Source: Rhabditoides inermis
Lineage: Eukaryota; Nematoda; Chromadorea; Rhabditida; Rhabditidae
Assembly (NCBI GenBank): GCA_963966185.1
Contig: CAWZYM010000070.1
Coordinates: forward strand, 236,501 to 300,500
Reading direction: 5' to 3'
DNA length: 64,000 bases
Below are positions 10,741 through 21,100 of this stretch, one piece after another. Numbering within the stretch: position 1 is the stretch's first letter; every line of letters starts with the position of its first letter. Below the pieces are notes generated by a model, which saw only the letters and a list, made by a program, of their open reading frames with translations, had not been told where the DNA came from and made no database searches. The position numbers and the translations under genes are program-made.

Positions 10741-11512
10741 AAGGAACAGTGGCGCTATTATTTTTTCGACCCAGGCTTGATTCTTGAACTATCAGAACAT
10801 AATACAAACCAAAAAATAACGGTAGAACACCAAAACCCCCATAACCCCACGAAAAAAACCCAGACGTGGGTTTTTTTATTTGTTTGAACTGCGCCTCAGA
10901 GAGCCGGGGCGAACTAGCAGCGAAAAATAGGCGTTTCGCGAATTAGCAGCGAACTGCCAATTAATGGCGAACTAATGGCGAATTACAAATTAGATGCTAC
11001 TTTGGTGCTAATTCGCGCAAAAAATAGCTGGGTTAGCCACGCTAGTTAGCCGCTAGTTAGCCGCTTATGTGCTAGTTAGCCGCGCACCTGCTAATTTGTG
11101 GCTAAATAGAAACGTCATCATCCGCCCAGTTTCTGGGGACTTGTGTTTTTTCCCGAAATTTGTTGCCGTACATATAACTCGTTTTGAATAAAGTCTGCCT
11201 AGAGATTATTTGTGGTGAATGAGCTCGTGTGTTTGTGGATGAGCGTGTAGTGCGATTTAATTTCCGGAAAACAATTTGAAACATACAATTCCTAGTTTGC
11301 TGCGTTGCGTTGTGCACTCGCCGGTATTATCAACGATGTTTTCGGCTAGCTTTCCAACTGCCTCTGTGGCGCAGCTGGTTAGTGCGGCGGCAATGGATCT
11401 CGAGGTCGCGGGTTCGAATCCTCCCCGATCATTTTGCGAATATATCACGATTCTCTTCGTTCGCGACAACGCGCGAAATTTGAAAATTTCAAAACCCCAC
11501 GCTAAACGCCTC
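10741..11512. mobile_element. Unclassified ~770-bp insertion in LINE ORF1, with a tRNA-like sequence
   Basis: It separates two halves of a conserved ORF1 block. Similar GTTCCTCAA / GTTCCTTCAA sequences lie near its borders (about 10,732 and 11,514), an imperfect candidate target duplication. Inside are a hairpin with AAACCCA / TGGGTTT arms at about 10,856-10,877, a run of GCTAGTTAGCCG-like short repeats at 11,030-11,100, and a tRNA-like sequence with A and B boxes at 11,360-11,431. It may be a SINE-derived or composite non-autonomous element. Confidence 0.5.
11360..11431 (+). other. tRNA-like sequence (SINE head or tRNA pseudogene)
   Basis: A good A box (TGGCGCAGCTGG, from 11,367) and a perfect B box (GGTTCGAATCC, 11,411-11,421) are correctly spaced for a tRNA, but the ends expected to pair as the acceptor stem (GCCTCTG against CCGATC) do not, and the T stem is imperfect. 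That fits a SINE head or pseudogene rather than a working tRNA. Confidence 0.6.
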
Positions 11513-12064
11513 TGTTCCTTCAACGGGCATAGACGGGCGTGCATACATACCCTTGAGACATGAAAGTGTGCGCTTGTTTTTCTGCACGAGCCGAATGAAC
11601 ACAGAGGCAGCGTTGGAATTAGAGAACTTGACTTTAGTGACTCGCGGCTTGCCATCCCGCTTGCCCGCGCGGAACACATCGAGAACGCGGTACTCCAAAC
11701 CGATAGCACTCGCGATGCCACAGACACAAGCGAAATCGGTATTGACACGGGTGTTGGGATCGAGATCGAACCTCTCTGGCATTCCAATCAAAACGGCATA
11801 GTGAGAGCGGTCTTTCTCGGCAATACACTCCTCGGCAATCGATCGAATCGCCTCGCGATCGACAGGCACATCGGCACGCTTCATAAGAGCGGAAACACAA
11901 CGGAACAAGAGAGCCATAGAGGGAGAGAGCGTGTCCTCCTTGAGGACAACATCAATCTGGTCGACCAAGATGGTCAGATCGTCAGATGATGGGGACGAAC
12001 CCAGCTCCATCTCGGGTGGCAGAACAGGGGAAGAGAGTCGCGCACGCTTGTTAGAACCGCCCAT

Positions 12065-12550
12065 AAGCGGGAGAACAGAACAGAAGCAAGGTAAAAATCA
12101 GAACATGTGCGAATATAGAAATAAATCACAGGATTAAAATAGAAGGTTGAGTTGAGAGAAATGCGCGCGCCGAAAATTAGCCAAAAACAACCGCTCGCTG
12201 CGGGCCGCTCGCATTATAAACCCTCCTGTGAACAGGGTATGAGACAGAGCTATTATACATGCGTGTTTCTCTCATTTACCTATCTCCATCTTCAAAAAGC
12301 GTCGTCTTAGTCAGTAGCTAGTCTTTAAGTAATAGAGATATGAACGGCAAAAACAATATGCAGTGCATTTCGTTTTGTATACTGTAGTGTCAAAACCCAC
12401 GATGTTTTCAACGAAAAATCCTGAGCTAAGTGCGAGCCTATTATAAACTGTAGTGAGAATATTTCATCTAACTTTCGCATTTGCTGTCCCCAAAATTGTC
12501 ACAATCACCACCAATCAGCGCGACGCAGGTGAGCGGCCGTACTCCATCAA
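12065..12550. other. Stretch without a recognised gene
   Basis: Just upstream of LINE ORF1 on the minus strand; may contain the LINE 5' untranslated region. No coding signal, RNA gene or clear repeat was seen. Confidence 0.4.
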
Positions 12551-13864
12551 ACAGAGAGTACAGTGCGGGGCAGCGGTAGCAATACCGTACTCCAGCAAAC
12601 AGTGAGTACGGTGCGGGGCAGCGGTAGCAATACCGTACTCCAGCAAACAGTGAGTAAGGTGCGGGGCAGCGGTAGCAATACCGTACTCCAGCAAACAGTG
12701 AGTACGGTGCGGGGCAGCGGTAGCAATACCGTATTCCAGCAAACAGTGAGTACGGTGCGGGGCAGCGGTAGCAATACCGTACTCCAGCAAACAGTGAGTA
12801 CGGTGCGGGGCAGCGGTAGCAATACCGTACTCCAGCAAACAGTGAGTACGGTGCGGGGCAGCGGTAGCAATACCGTACTCCAGCAAACAGTGAGTACGGT
12901 GCGGGGCAGCGGTAGCAATACCGTACTCCAGCAAACAGTGAGTACGGTGCGGGGCAGCGGTAGCAATACCGTACTCCAGCAAACAATGAGTACAATGCGG
13001 GGCAGCGGTAGCAATACCGTACTCCAGCAAACAGTGAGTACGGTGCGGGGCAGCGGTAGCAATACCGTACTCCAGCAAACAGTGAGTACGGTGCGGGGCA
13101 GCGGTAGCAATACCGTACTCCAGCAAACAGTGAGTACGGTGCGGGGCAGCGGTAGCAATACCGTACTCCAGCAAACAGTGAGTACGGTGCGGGGCAGCGG
13201 TAGCAATACCGTACTCTAGCAAACGGTGAGTACGGTGCGGGGCAGCGGTAGCAATACCGTACTCTAGCAAACGGTGAGTACGGTGCGGGGCAGCGGTAGC
13301 AATACCGTACTCCAGCAAACAGGGAGTACGGTGCGGGGCAGCGGCAACAATACCGTACTCCTGCAAACAGGGAGTACGGTGCGGGGCAGCGGTAGCAATA
13401 CCGTACTCTAGCAAACGGTGAGTACGGTGCGGGGCAGCGGTAGCAATACCGTACTCTAGCAAACGGTGAGTACGGTGCGGGGCAGCGGTAGCAATACCGT
13501 ACTCTAGCAAACGGTGAGTACGGTGCGGGGCAGCGGTAGCAATACCGTACTCCAGCAAACAGGGAGTACGGTGCGGGGCAGCGGCAACAATACCGTACTC
13601 CTGCAAACAGGGAGTACGGTGCGGGGCAGCGGTAGCAATACCGTACTCTAGCAAACGGTGAGTACGGTGCGGGGCAGCGGTAGCAATACCGTACTCTAGC
13701 AAACGGTGAGTACGGTGCGGGGCAGCGGTAGCAATACCGTACTCCAGCAAACAGGGAGTACGGTGCGGGGCAGCGGCAACAATACCGTACTCCTGCAAAC
13801 AGGGAGTACGGTGCGGGGCAGCGGCAACAATACCGTACTCCTGCAAACAGGGAGTACGGTGCAG
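12551..13864. repeat. 48-bp minisatellite of about 27 hairpin-forming units
   Basis: Each 48-bp unit carries AGTACGGT and, 19 bases later, its exact complement ACCGTACT, so every unit can fold into an 8-bp stem. Units fall into types by the last 18 bases: CTCCAG..ACAGTG fills about 12,590-13,215; CTCTAG..ACGGTG, CTCCAG..ACAGGG and CTCCTG..ACAGGG (with CAACAA in the loop) alternate from 13,215 on as a higher-order pattern. The exact 48-bp period keeps frames open on both strands for over 400 codons, an artefact of period. Confidence 0.93.
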
Positions 13865-15286
13865 GCAAAGCGGAACTCACGAACACAGCGCAAAGACACA
13901 ACAACCGCGACAGTGGCCGCTCACAGCAACCCAACTGAAACAGCCACACAAGTGGCAACACACGAAACAGGCAATATGTTTGGGGCTTGGTAGGGTCGAC
14001 ATGGTCGTCATCGAAGTTCGGGTCGGCGGCACGATGGCGATGGCGGATGGCGGGCAGCAGCACCATCTGTAAATCAAGAGGTTATTTTGTTTTCGGATAC
14101 TATCTAGTGGCCATGCTTATACATAACACTCTAAATGATATAAATAATACTCTAAATGAAACGAATTGCCATTGAAAAAGAACTGCGCACTACACTCTTC
14201 TTGCAATGAGTTTGGTGCAAGAGATGTGCGGACGAAAAACAACTATGCGAAGAACAGAATTGAGGGACGAGACTAGCCATATTCACGTATGAACTACTTT
14301 CCAATCTAGGCGAAGCGCACGATCTCCTTCTATACTCTCTTCAATCCCGCATCGATCCGATAATCATGGTCGGCGCGCCGCGCTCCCCGCTTCTACTCGT
14401 TGATCCGTCGTCGTCTCAGTAGCCCCAGCCCAAGAGTGAATTCAGCCGCCTTCAACTTCTTATCCGAGACACTAAAGGAGTCCATGTCCGGGGATCACTA
14501 CAAATTAGGATGCTGGATAGAATATAGATCGCTGGCACAATCCACAATCTGTATCCGGCGCGCTAATAACGAAGTGGGGATGTCTGCTGTCGGGATGAAC
14601 TGGGCCCATCTACCCAGTTGTCCTTAATGATCGTCAAGTGGTCAAATTTCCAGGAGGCAGCCTCAATCGCTTACCTACTCGCCACAGAATGTCGCTCCTC
14701 ACAGGTAATAAGTAACCTTCTAGCTAACATTAGCGAGTGGAACATTAAAGCGAATCGGGCAATCGTGCTGAGCAAAGCAACGGAGGTGATCAAGATCAAC
14801 CACCTCTCACGCAATGCGAGATCATCGCTCGAGCTTCATTCCGAAAACAAGAGAAAAACATCAATAACACGCACCTCTTTCTCATCGCTTTTTCTTTTCC
14901 TGTTCGGAGACACGTACATCGTCGTCGTAGTGTCGGATGCGCGCGAGTTGTTGTCGCTTAAAGCAAAGCAAATCATATTCATACACGTTCCATACGTTCC
15001 ACGACGCAACAGGTATCATAAATATAAATATGACCACGCACTGTATATTCTTAACGCGCTTTGACTCCTTCTCGTGCTCCCAATGACGACTGCGATCATC
15101 CGAAAACACTGAAAGCACACTTCCATTACTCATTCCCATTTCTCTACAATCTACTTACGGACTCACCGTTGTACACCCACCACCACCAGCTTCTTATTCA
15201 CTTCCACACCCAGCCACAACTTGATGAAGTACCAGCTTCTGCAGACCCTCCTCGCCACCGTCGCCCTGTGATCAGCAAGTCAACAA
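13865..15286. other. Stretch without a supported gene
   Basis: Several open frames of 60-150 codons exist (for example 14,618-15,064 plus), none with recognisable motifs or a clear splice context. An open minus frame at 13,987-14,066 leads straight into the 48-bp minisatellite and could in principle be an exon, but nothing supports this. Confidence 0.4.
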
Positions 15287-15624
15287 CAACAACAACAACA
15301 CCGACACAAACACCAACACCACCAACACCAACAACACCAACACCAACACTAATACCAACACCAACACCAACACCAACACCAATACCAACACCAACAACAA
15401 CATCAACATCAACATCAACATCAACATCAACATCAACATCAACATCACCATCACCATCAACACCAACACCAACACCAACACCAACACCAACACCAACACC
15501 AACACCAACACCAACACCAACACCAACACCAACACCAACACCAACACCAACACCAACACCAACACCAACACCAACACCAACACCAACACCAACACCAACA
15601 CCAACAACACCAACAACACCAACA
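15287..15624. repeat. CCAACA hexamer microsatellite with CATCAA segment
   Basis: About 340 bp of CCAACA units with an internal block of ATCAAC-type hexamers at about 15,398-15,450. It gives Pro-Thr repeats on the plus strand and Gly-Val repeats on the minus strand; no coding role is supported. Confidence 0.93.
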
Positions 15625-15888
15625 TGAACACTAACCTTGAATGAGAACTTTTCGGGGTCAATATCATCTTGACGCGTACAGATTCCAAGGAGTGTACAGT
15701 CCATCCAGCTCATACGCTCTCCCTCTACCCAAGAGAAAGCTCTTTAGATAGGGTACTCGACTGCAAGCAACAATACAGTACGTCAATGATCAATCATCAC
15801 AATATCGCATTATTGACTGGAATTTATCAAATATGTGTACATTCCTCTCCCTTGCTCCGTCCCTTTCATCTTTTCCACTTCCACCCAC

Positions 15889-15980
15889 CTGGATGATGTC
15901 GCCGATGTAGTTACACTCGACGGGGTCCGAATGGCCGTTCGCCATCTCATTCGTGCGCACATCGTGGAAGAGCTCCACTG
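15889..15980 (-). CDS. Orphan internal exon of an unidentified gene (candidate)
   Basis: A 92-base minus-strand segment with a TTGCAG acceptor before it and a CAG/GTGGGT donor after it. It encodes VELFHDVRTNEMANGHSD then PVECNYIGDIIQ, a non-repetitive composition unlike the surrounding DNA. Flanking exons could not be assigned within 13.9-17.1 kb, so this may be a real exon of a gene with exons I missed or a chance frame. Confidence 0.33.
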
Positions 15981-16377
15981 CTGCAATACAGGTATGTATT
16001 AATATGTAAATACAACACAATATAAAACATTCTTATGTAATCCTACTGTGACTATTCAAAATTGATGGAGTCGCGGTCGTGCACGCATGTTTCGCTGGTG
16101 GGAATGACAACCGAAGTTCACCAGGTCCACGCTGGGTGCAACTGACAGCGGGGGGCTTGCCCGATGGTACAGCACAGCGTCACCCGACTATCTGGCTCCA
16201 AAACGATTGACTCGCCCCGAATCCACTACCAGTTACACCCGCCCCTCTGCTCAGAGAGTACGTGGGCAGACCGCTATCCTTTTTAAAACTACATAGCTAA
16301 CTCATTTCTACTGTGTGTATTTAAATGATAAAAGGGAAACACAACTCATCTTTGTGGGTGCGATCTCATTCGTGCGC

Positions 16378-16438
16378 ACGACCACAGCAACTGCACCATC
16401 ATCATTCCAGTTGATGATGGTGCAGTTGCTGTGGTCGT
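16378..16438. repeat. Perfect 27-bp inverted repeat with 7-base loop
   Basis: 16,378-16,404 is exactly complementary to 16,412-16,438, with loop TTCCAGT. The stem core contains CACAGCAACTGCACCATC. Transcribed from either strand it would fold as a hairpin of microRNA-precursor size, though without the mismatches typical of animal precursors. Confidence 0.9.
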
Positions 16439-17133
16439 CGATCAAGCCAACACAAAAACTGAAACCAAACGATAAAATATCCGTTACATTAACCACGAAT
16501 ATGTTACGCACCGGTCCGCGATCTTACAATCGAATAAATGAACTAATCACTGATGAAAATGATGAAATCAATAGAGAAAACGGAACCGAATGATTCGAGA
16601 GAATGTAAAAGCGTCGAGGCAGGGTGTTCGTTGTTACCTGAGCGGCGACACATTTACGAAATCAATCAATAATCATGAACTACAACGTATTCAAGAGAAA
16701 AGGTGAAAATCAAAGGAAACGTAGCAAAACACGAAATTGTGATGGTCCGATACTGTTGAACAGGAATGTTCTTGGGATGGCACGATTCAAGTGAGACGAT
16801 GGACATTCAGGATAGCAAACTCAGTCAGGAAGCACGTGATTTGCGACGACAAGCACGAGGAAGTTGCCGGATTGGCACGATCCATGTGAGGCGCTCGTGC
16901 AGTAGTGAGGCCAGACGGGCGGTACATAACCATGCGAGTGCGCGCGTCTCTGGTGCTGGCGTGCCAAGAGTATCGCCGCGAGAGGAGACAGGAAAGTCAG
17001 CTCACGGCAATATCGCGCAAAACAATAGAGTTCGATGGTTATTATTCTTTATCGAAGTCAGGCCAACAATACAACATAACAAAACAACAACCGATAAACA
17101 AGAGATGTATGAATGTACAGGTGGATCGTCTCT
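16439..17133. other. Downstream flank of EXOSC5, no recognised gene
   Basis: Nothing convincing was found on either strand. A GATAAAGAATAATAA-like A-rich segment on the minus strand near 17,035-17,050, about 85-100 bases after the EXOSC5 stop, could act as a non-canonical polyadenylation signal. Confidence 0.3.
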
Positions 17134-17949
17134 TCACTCGTCGCGCATTTTGGAGAAATGGTCGACAGACAGCTTCCTCTGCATGCACTCCTGCAAATAT
17201 CTTTGTCTGTCTGTATGTATGTCTGTCTCTCCTACCTTGAAGAACACGAACACCTCGGAGGCAGCCGTGGCAGCGAGGGATGAGGCGGCAAAGAGTTCAC
17301 CGGGGGAAAACGCACCCGAGCAGTCGCATGCACACTCAGCCGCCGAACCCTGGGAGAAGAGGAATAAAGAAGAAAGGGCTGGAGAAAGAGGATAAAATCC
17401 CTTACATCAGGCTTCATCGTGAAGGCAAACAGGAACGTCGCATCGGCCTTCTTCTCGGTTCGCCTATCCGGATCGACGATCAACTCACCCGACACCTGAA
17501 CACAACTTTCGCCAATCCACCCACTCACCCCCTCTTCCACTCACCCTGACGACATTGACTCCGCAGATGGGGCTGGTTGCGGGGACGGCGGCGTCTAGGA
17601 GTGCGAGTCCGGCGGCGGTGAGCGCGGCCGCCCCCGCCGAGCCGTCGTCCTGCAGAGAGTGCACCGTCACCACCAGCGTCGTGCGGGGGAACAGCTGCTC
17701 GTTGACGACCGTCCGCACCGCCGACTCGACTATGCTGTTCAGGGGGCTGTGAGCCGCGTCTCCGCTCCTCTGTCGGTAGCTCACGTCGACGAGCATCGAC
17801 TCGTTCAGCCGCCTCGCCACGTGCACGTCTCCTGGCCCGGACACCGAGGCGAACACGGTGGTCCGGCCGGCTGAAAAGCTACACGAGCCGTCCGTCCGAC
17901 CCAGACAGCTCAGCTCACTGCGCATCTCACGCAACTTCTGCACGCCCAT
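17134..17949 (-). CDS. EXOSC5: Exosome complex component RRP46 (EXOSC5)
   Basis: Four exons: 17,949-17,545, 17,495-17,406, 17,349-17,236 and 17,190-17,134, all phase 0 with GT-AG junctions, give 221 residues (human about 235). The single RNase PH fold shows family features in order: LSRxDGS-like LGRTDGSCSF, FASVSGPGDV, PRTTLVVTV, a Gly/Ala-rich helix ending AGLALLDAAVP, GELIVDPDRRTEKKADAT and a C-terminal helix ending CMQRKLSVDHFSKMRDE. RRP46 is a catalytically inert ring subunit of the nuclear and cytoplasmic RNA exosome. EXOSC10 ends 223 bp upstream on the same strand. A pyrimidine-rich acceptor ending GTGCTTCAG lies one base before the chosen ATG, so the 5' end is made either by a leader intron or by trans-splicing. 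An in-frame ATG 12 bases upstream lies before that acceptor. Confidence 0.92.
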
Positions 17950-18172
17950 ACTGAAGCACACATGTAAAAAAAGAAGACAAAAGCTCTAGAGCAAAATATC
18001 AAATATCCACAGCGCTCACAACGCATTTCTTCCAATCAGGATCTAACAATCGACAACACAAAAATAACCATTTATCCAACGTCAATAATCGAACTAACAA
18101 CACGAAAACAAAACTCAACTAAACAACGCAACAAGTCAACAATGCAAAACAACGTGTAGCCTTACTCTTTTT
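17950..18172 (-). promoter_or_regulatory. Short EXOSC10-EXOSC5 intergenic spacer
   Basis: Only 223 bp separate the EXOSC10 stop from the EXOSC5 ATG. On the minus strand it is T-rich, lacks AATAAA and ends in a polypyrimidine tract plus CAG right before the EXOSC5 start. This resembles inter-cistronic spacers of animal operons resolved by spliced-leader trans-splicing, but an ordinary compact intergenic region with a 5'UTR intron is equally possible. Confidence 0.4.
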
Positions 18173-21100
18173 CTACCTGTTTGCTCCCCTTCCCCTTGCC
18201 CCTCCTCCTCTTCCTCCGACCACCCCACTCATGCCCCTGTTGCGAGTGAAGCCTCCCCTGGACAGTGGCCCGCCTCCTCTGCCCCTGCCCCGCCCCCTCT
18301 CCTTCTGCATACCCCGCCCACGCCTGTTCGACTGCCTGAACGGGTCGTACGCACGATCCGAAGCCTCTGTGTGCTGCTGACCTGCAACACACATACATTT
18401 CCTACCTGCATTACAATGACGATGTCCCTGTGTGTATTCTAATCAGTTAGTCCCTCTGTATGTAATCTGTCAGTATCCCTCCCTTTACCCGCACTCACTG
18501 AACATGCGGCTGTCGTACTGGCTGTAGTCGACCACCTCGACCGGACCCACGTCCCTCCGTCCCTTCTTGGTTGGCACAGGCGCCATCTGCTCCTCCTCCT
18601 CCTCTCCTTCCTCCTCCTTCTCCACTTCCCCCTCCTCCTTCTTCGCCTTCCCCTCTTTCCTGGCCACTGCCGCCCTAGCCTCGTCGCTCGTGGGCATATC
18701 CGCCAGCGTTTTCTCGTACTTGTTCTTCCTCTTGAGTGCCTTCTTGGTGAGAATCTCCTGCTCCGTCGGCCCCACGTACTTGTCCTTGGCAGGGCCGGAG
18801 AGGGAGATGTCGTCGTGCATCTTCTGCTCCTTCAACACTGGCTTGCGGCAGACTACAGGGTCGTGGTGAGTGAAAGTCTTCTTCTCGCCCGCTCCCTCTG
18901 CCGCCTTGCGAGCCTTCTCCGCCTCCAGACGAGCACCCTGCGAGACGTGGTCAGTGACGTCATCCCCCTTTCTCCCTCACCTCTTGTTCATGCCACTCCT
19001 TGACTGCCATCTGATAGCACTCAAACGGGCTGGCCCACGATTCGAGCACCCGAGTGAGTTCGGCCACACGAGCACAGCCCTCTGACGACTGTAAGCAAAC
19101 GAATCCAGTCACTCATCACCCACCATCGCTCCCCCCTCCTCTCTCCCCACTCACCTGCTGCTCCTTCTCCCTGGTCGCACTCTCGGCAATGACTGATATG
19201 AACGAGTCTCCGTCCATCTTCTCCTCTTTCTCCCCATTCGCCACCTTCACTCCCTTCACCGAAGAACCTATCATCTCGTTGTAGGCAGAGTGAGAGAAGT
19301 CAATGCGACACCTGAATCATATTTCTTCAATCAATCCTTCAGTAATCCATATCCATTTCACAACTCACGCTACCGTAACCATTCCATTCCTCTCTCCTCC
19401 CCCTCTCCCTGCCCCACCTGAGCATGGCCTTCATCTTGGTCATCCTGTTCTGTTCGTCGATCCTCGTCTCCAGCAGACTTCCGGTGCGGGCTGCGGCCGC
19501 GCTGCTCGAAGTGAGGGGCGCCTCGAGGGGTCGGTCGCGGGCCGCGTACACCATCTTGTGCAGGTCGAGGAGGTGTTCGCGGACGCAGAGGGGCACTGGG
19601 TTGCAGCAGGCGACGATGCCCTGCATCTCCCGGGGCAGCGACTCTGCGATGTGGATGAGCATGTGGTCGGGCAGCACGTAGTGCACACTGTCGTCCTCCT
19701 GCCGAGCCACACGGTCCCGCCAACGCCACAACTCCTGCAACACCGTGTGAGCACATGCACATGCATCCTCTCCCCTCTCTCACCTGCATGGCAAAGAGCT
19801 GTCTGTTGTTGAGGGTGCGCCGCTTGCCGACTAGCTTCTCGTAGCCAGTCTCGTGGAACTCGGGCTTCTCGTACACCTGCGATACGTACAACTTGTATTC
19901 TGTTTTTTTCTCTCTCTCTCATTCTCACTCCCACCTTCTCGCACAGCATCGTTCCGTCCTTGTACGTCGCAGTCAGCAGGTTGTTCATCTCGTTTCCCTT
20001 CTCAATCAGCTCGTTCCGCAGACTGAAACCACAACACTAAACAAGTCACGCATTATGTGGTACTCACCGATCCGCACAGTTGAGCAGGTAGTGTGTATCC
20101 TGTCTGGCATAGTGAAGGTAGTCTTCTGGCAGCGGCCTGCATACAAAAATACGTATTAACAAATGAAATGTAATTACGGGATTCAGGATTACAATGCGGA
20201 TTCAGGTATAATTTTGAGTTTGGCTGTGAATACTCACCTAAGTCTCCAGTCGGTAAGCTGGTACTCCTTATTGAGGGTGATCGAGTGGTAGCGGGACACG
20301 AGATAGGCGAGACTGAACTTGGGGTACTCGAGCCTGTGCATTGCTTTGCCCGTGTCGAACATGTTCACTATGTAGATGCCAAAGTCGCGCTGCAGCCAAA
20401 CCACGTCAGAGTCGGCGCCGTGCAACACCTGCAATAGGCAAACGAGTCAAGTCAAGCTGAGAGCTGAGAGACGAAGGCGAGGACGGACCTTAAGAATGTT
20501 GGGGTTGGCAAAGGGCTCTCCGAGTCGCCACATGTCATTCCAGATGGGGAATGGGTCGATGATCCAGTCCTTCTCGCGACTGCTGATCTGCACCAGACAC
20601 GACAGACCGAGGAACGAACGGTGCTCGTGGTGCTCAAACACATCACATCTTTACATTACCACTTGTCCTCCATATCGTTGAATGCATAATCCGCAGTGAA
20701 ACAATTCAAATCGAAACCAAAATAATATATGTACCTCGACATCGACAGCAAACTCCTTGCACTGGTTGAGTTCATTGATCATGTGCTGCAGTTTGTCGTT
20801 CGAGTCGACGAGCAGGAGAGGGGTGTCGTCGAGGGAGGGCACGTCGCGCATCTCGACCGGCTTCATCTGCCACTCGGCCGGCTGCAGCGTGTGCAGCTCG
20901 TACGTGTAGGGGTGTTGGTGGGTGGACTCGTCCGAGGCCCACTCCCTCGTGTTCCCCTCCTCGTCCTCATCCACAACCACCACACCGTCCCGCCTCCGCT
21001 CAGCCTCGTGGAACTTCACCTAAACAACACCACTCAAAGTCAGAAAAGTAGGCGAATTCACTCACCTTCAGCTTAGGCTTGAACACTCCTTGAGAGTTGT

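Larger units (their letters stand above)
3133..12064 (-). mobile_element. APE-type non-LTR retrotransposon (CR1/L2/Jockey-like), degraded and twice interrupted
   Basis: Read on the minus strand the order is ORF1 (12,064-10,359), ORF2 endonuclease (10,352-9,485), ORF2 reverse transcriptase and C-terminal region (4,798-3,133). ORF1 is split by about 0.77 kb and ORF2 by a 4.56-kb Penelope-like element with 61-bp target duplications. Joining the two ORF2 halves across one duplication copy keeps the frame, so the LINE was read through there before the insertion. Other frameshifts and an in-frame loss inside the polymerase show the copy is dead. I did not find a clean 3' tail or flanking duplication for the LINE itself. 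Confidence 0.85.
10359..12064 (-). pseudogene. LINE ORF1 (RRM-like nucleic-acid-binding protein), interrupted
   Basis: The N-terminal part (12,064-11,513) begins MGGSNKRARL and contains a conserved block with VLIGMPERFDLD, FRAGKRDGKPRVTKVKF and YARPSMPVE, typical of ORF1 proteins of CR1/L2-like LINEs. The C-terminal part (about 10,740-10,359) resumes with ERTALKALQVECTDKRKATG and a VIYGGVI element, the usual tail of the same fold. In related proteins RPxxxPEER is contiguous, so the ~770 bp between is an insertion. ORF1 would coat LINE RNA. Confidence 0.7.

Noticed and set aside
12468..14066. 532-codon minus frame and 443- and 219-codon frames of 16-residue repeats
   Set aside because: The 48-bp period is a multiple of three, so most frames remain open on both strands. 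No start context, splice sites or non-repeat domain support coding.
14618..15064. 148-codon plus frame
   Set aside because: No recognisable motif, no supporting splice sites or neighbours, and ends in an AT-rich low-complexity part.
15061..15713. Pro-Thr and Gly-Val repeat proteins
   Set aside because: Hexamer microsatellite read in different frames.
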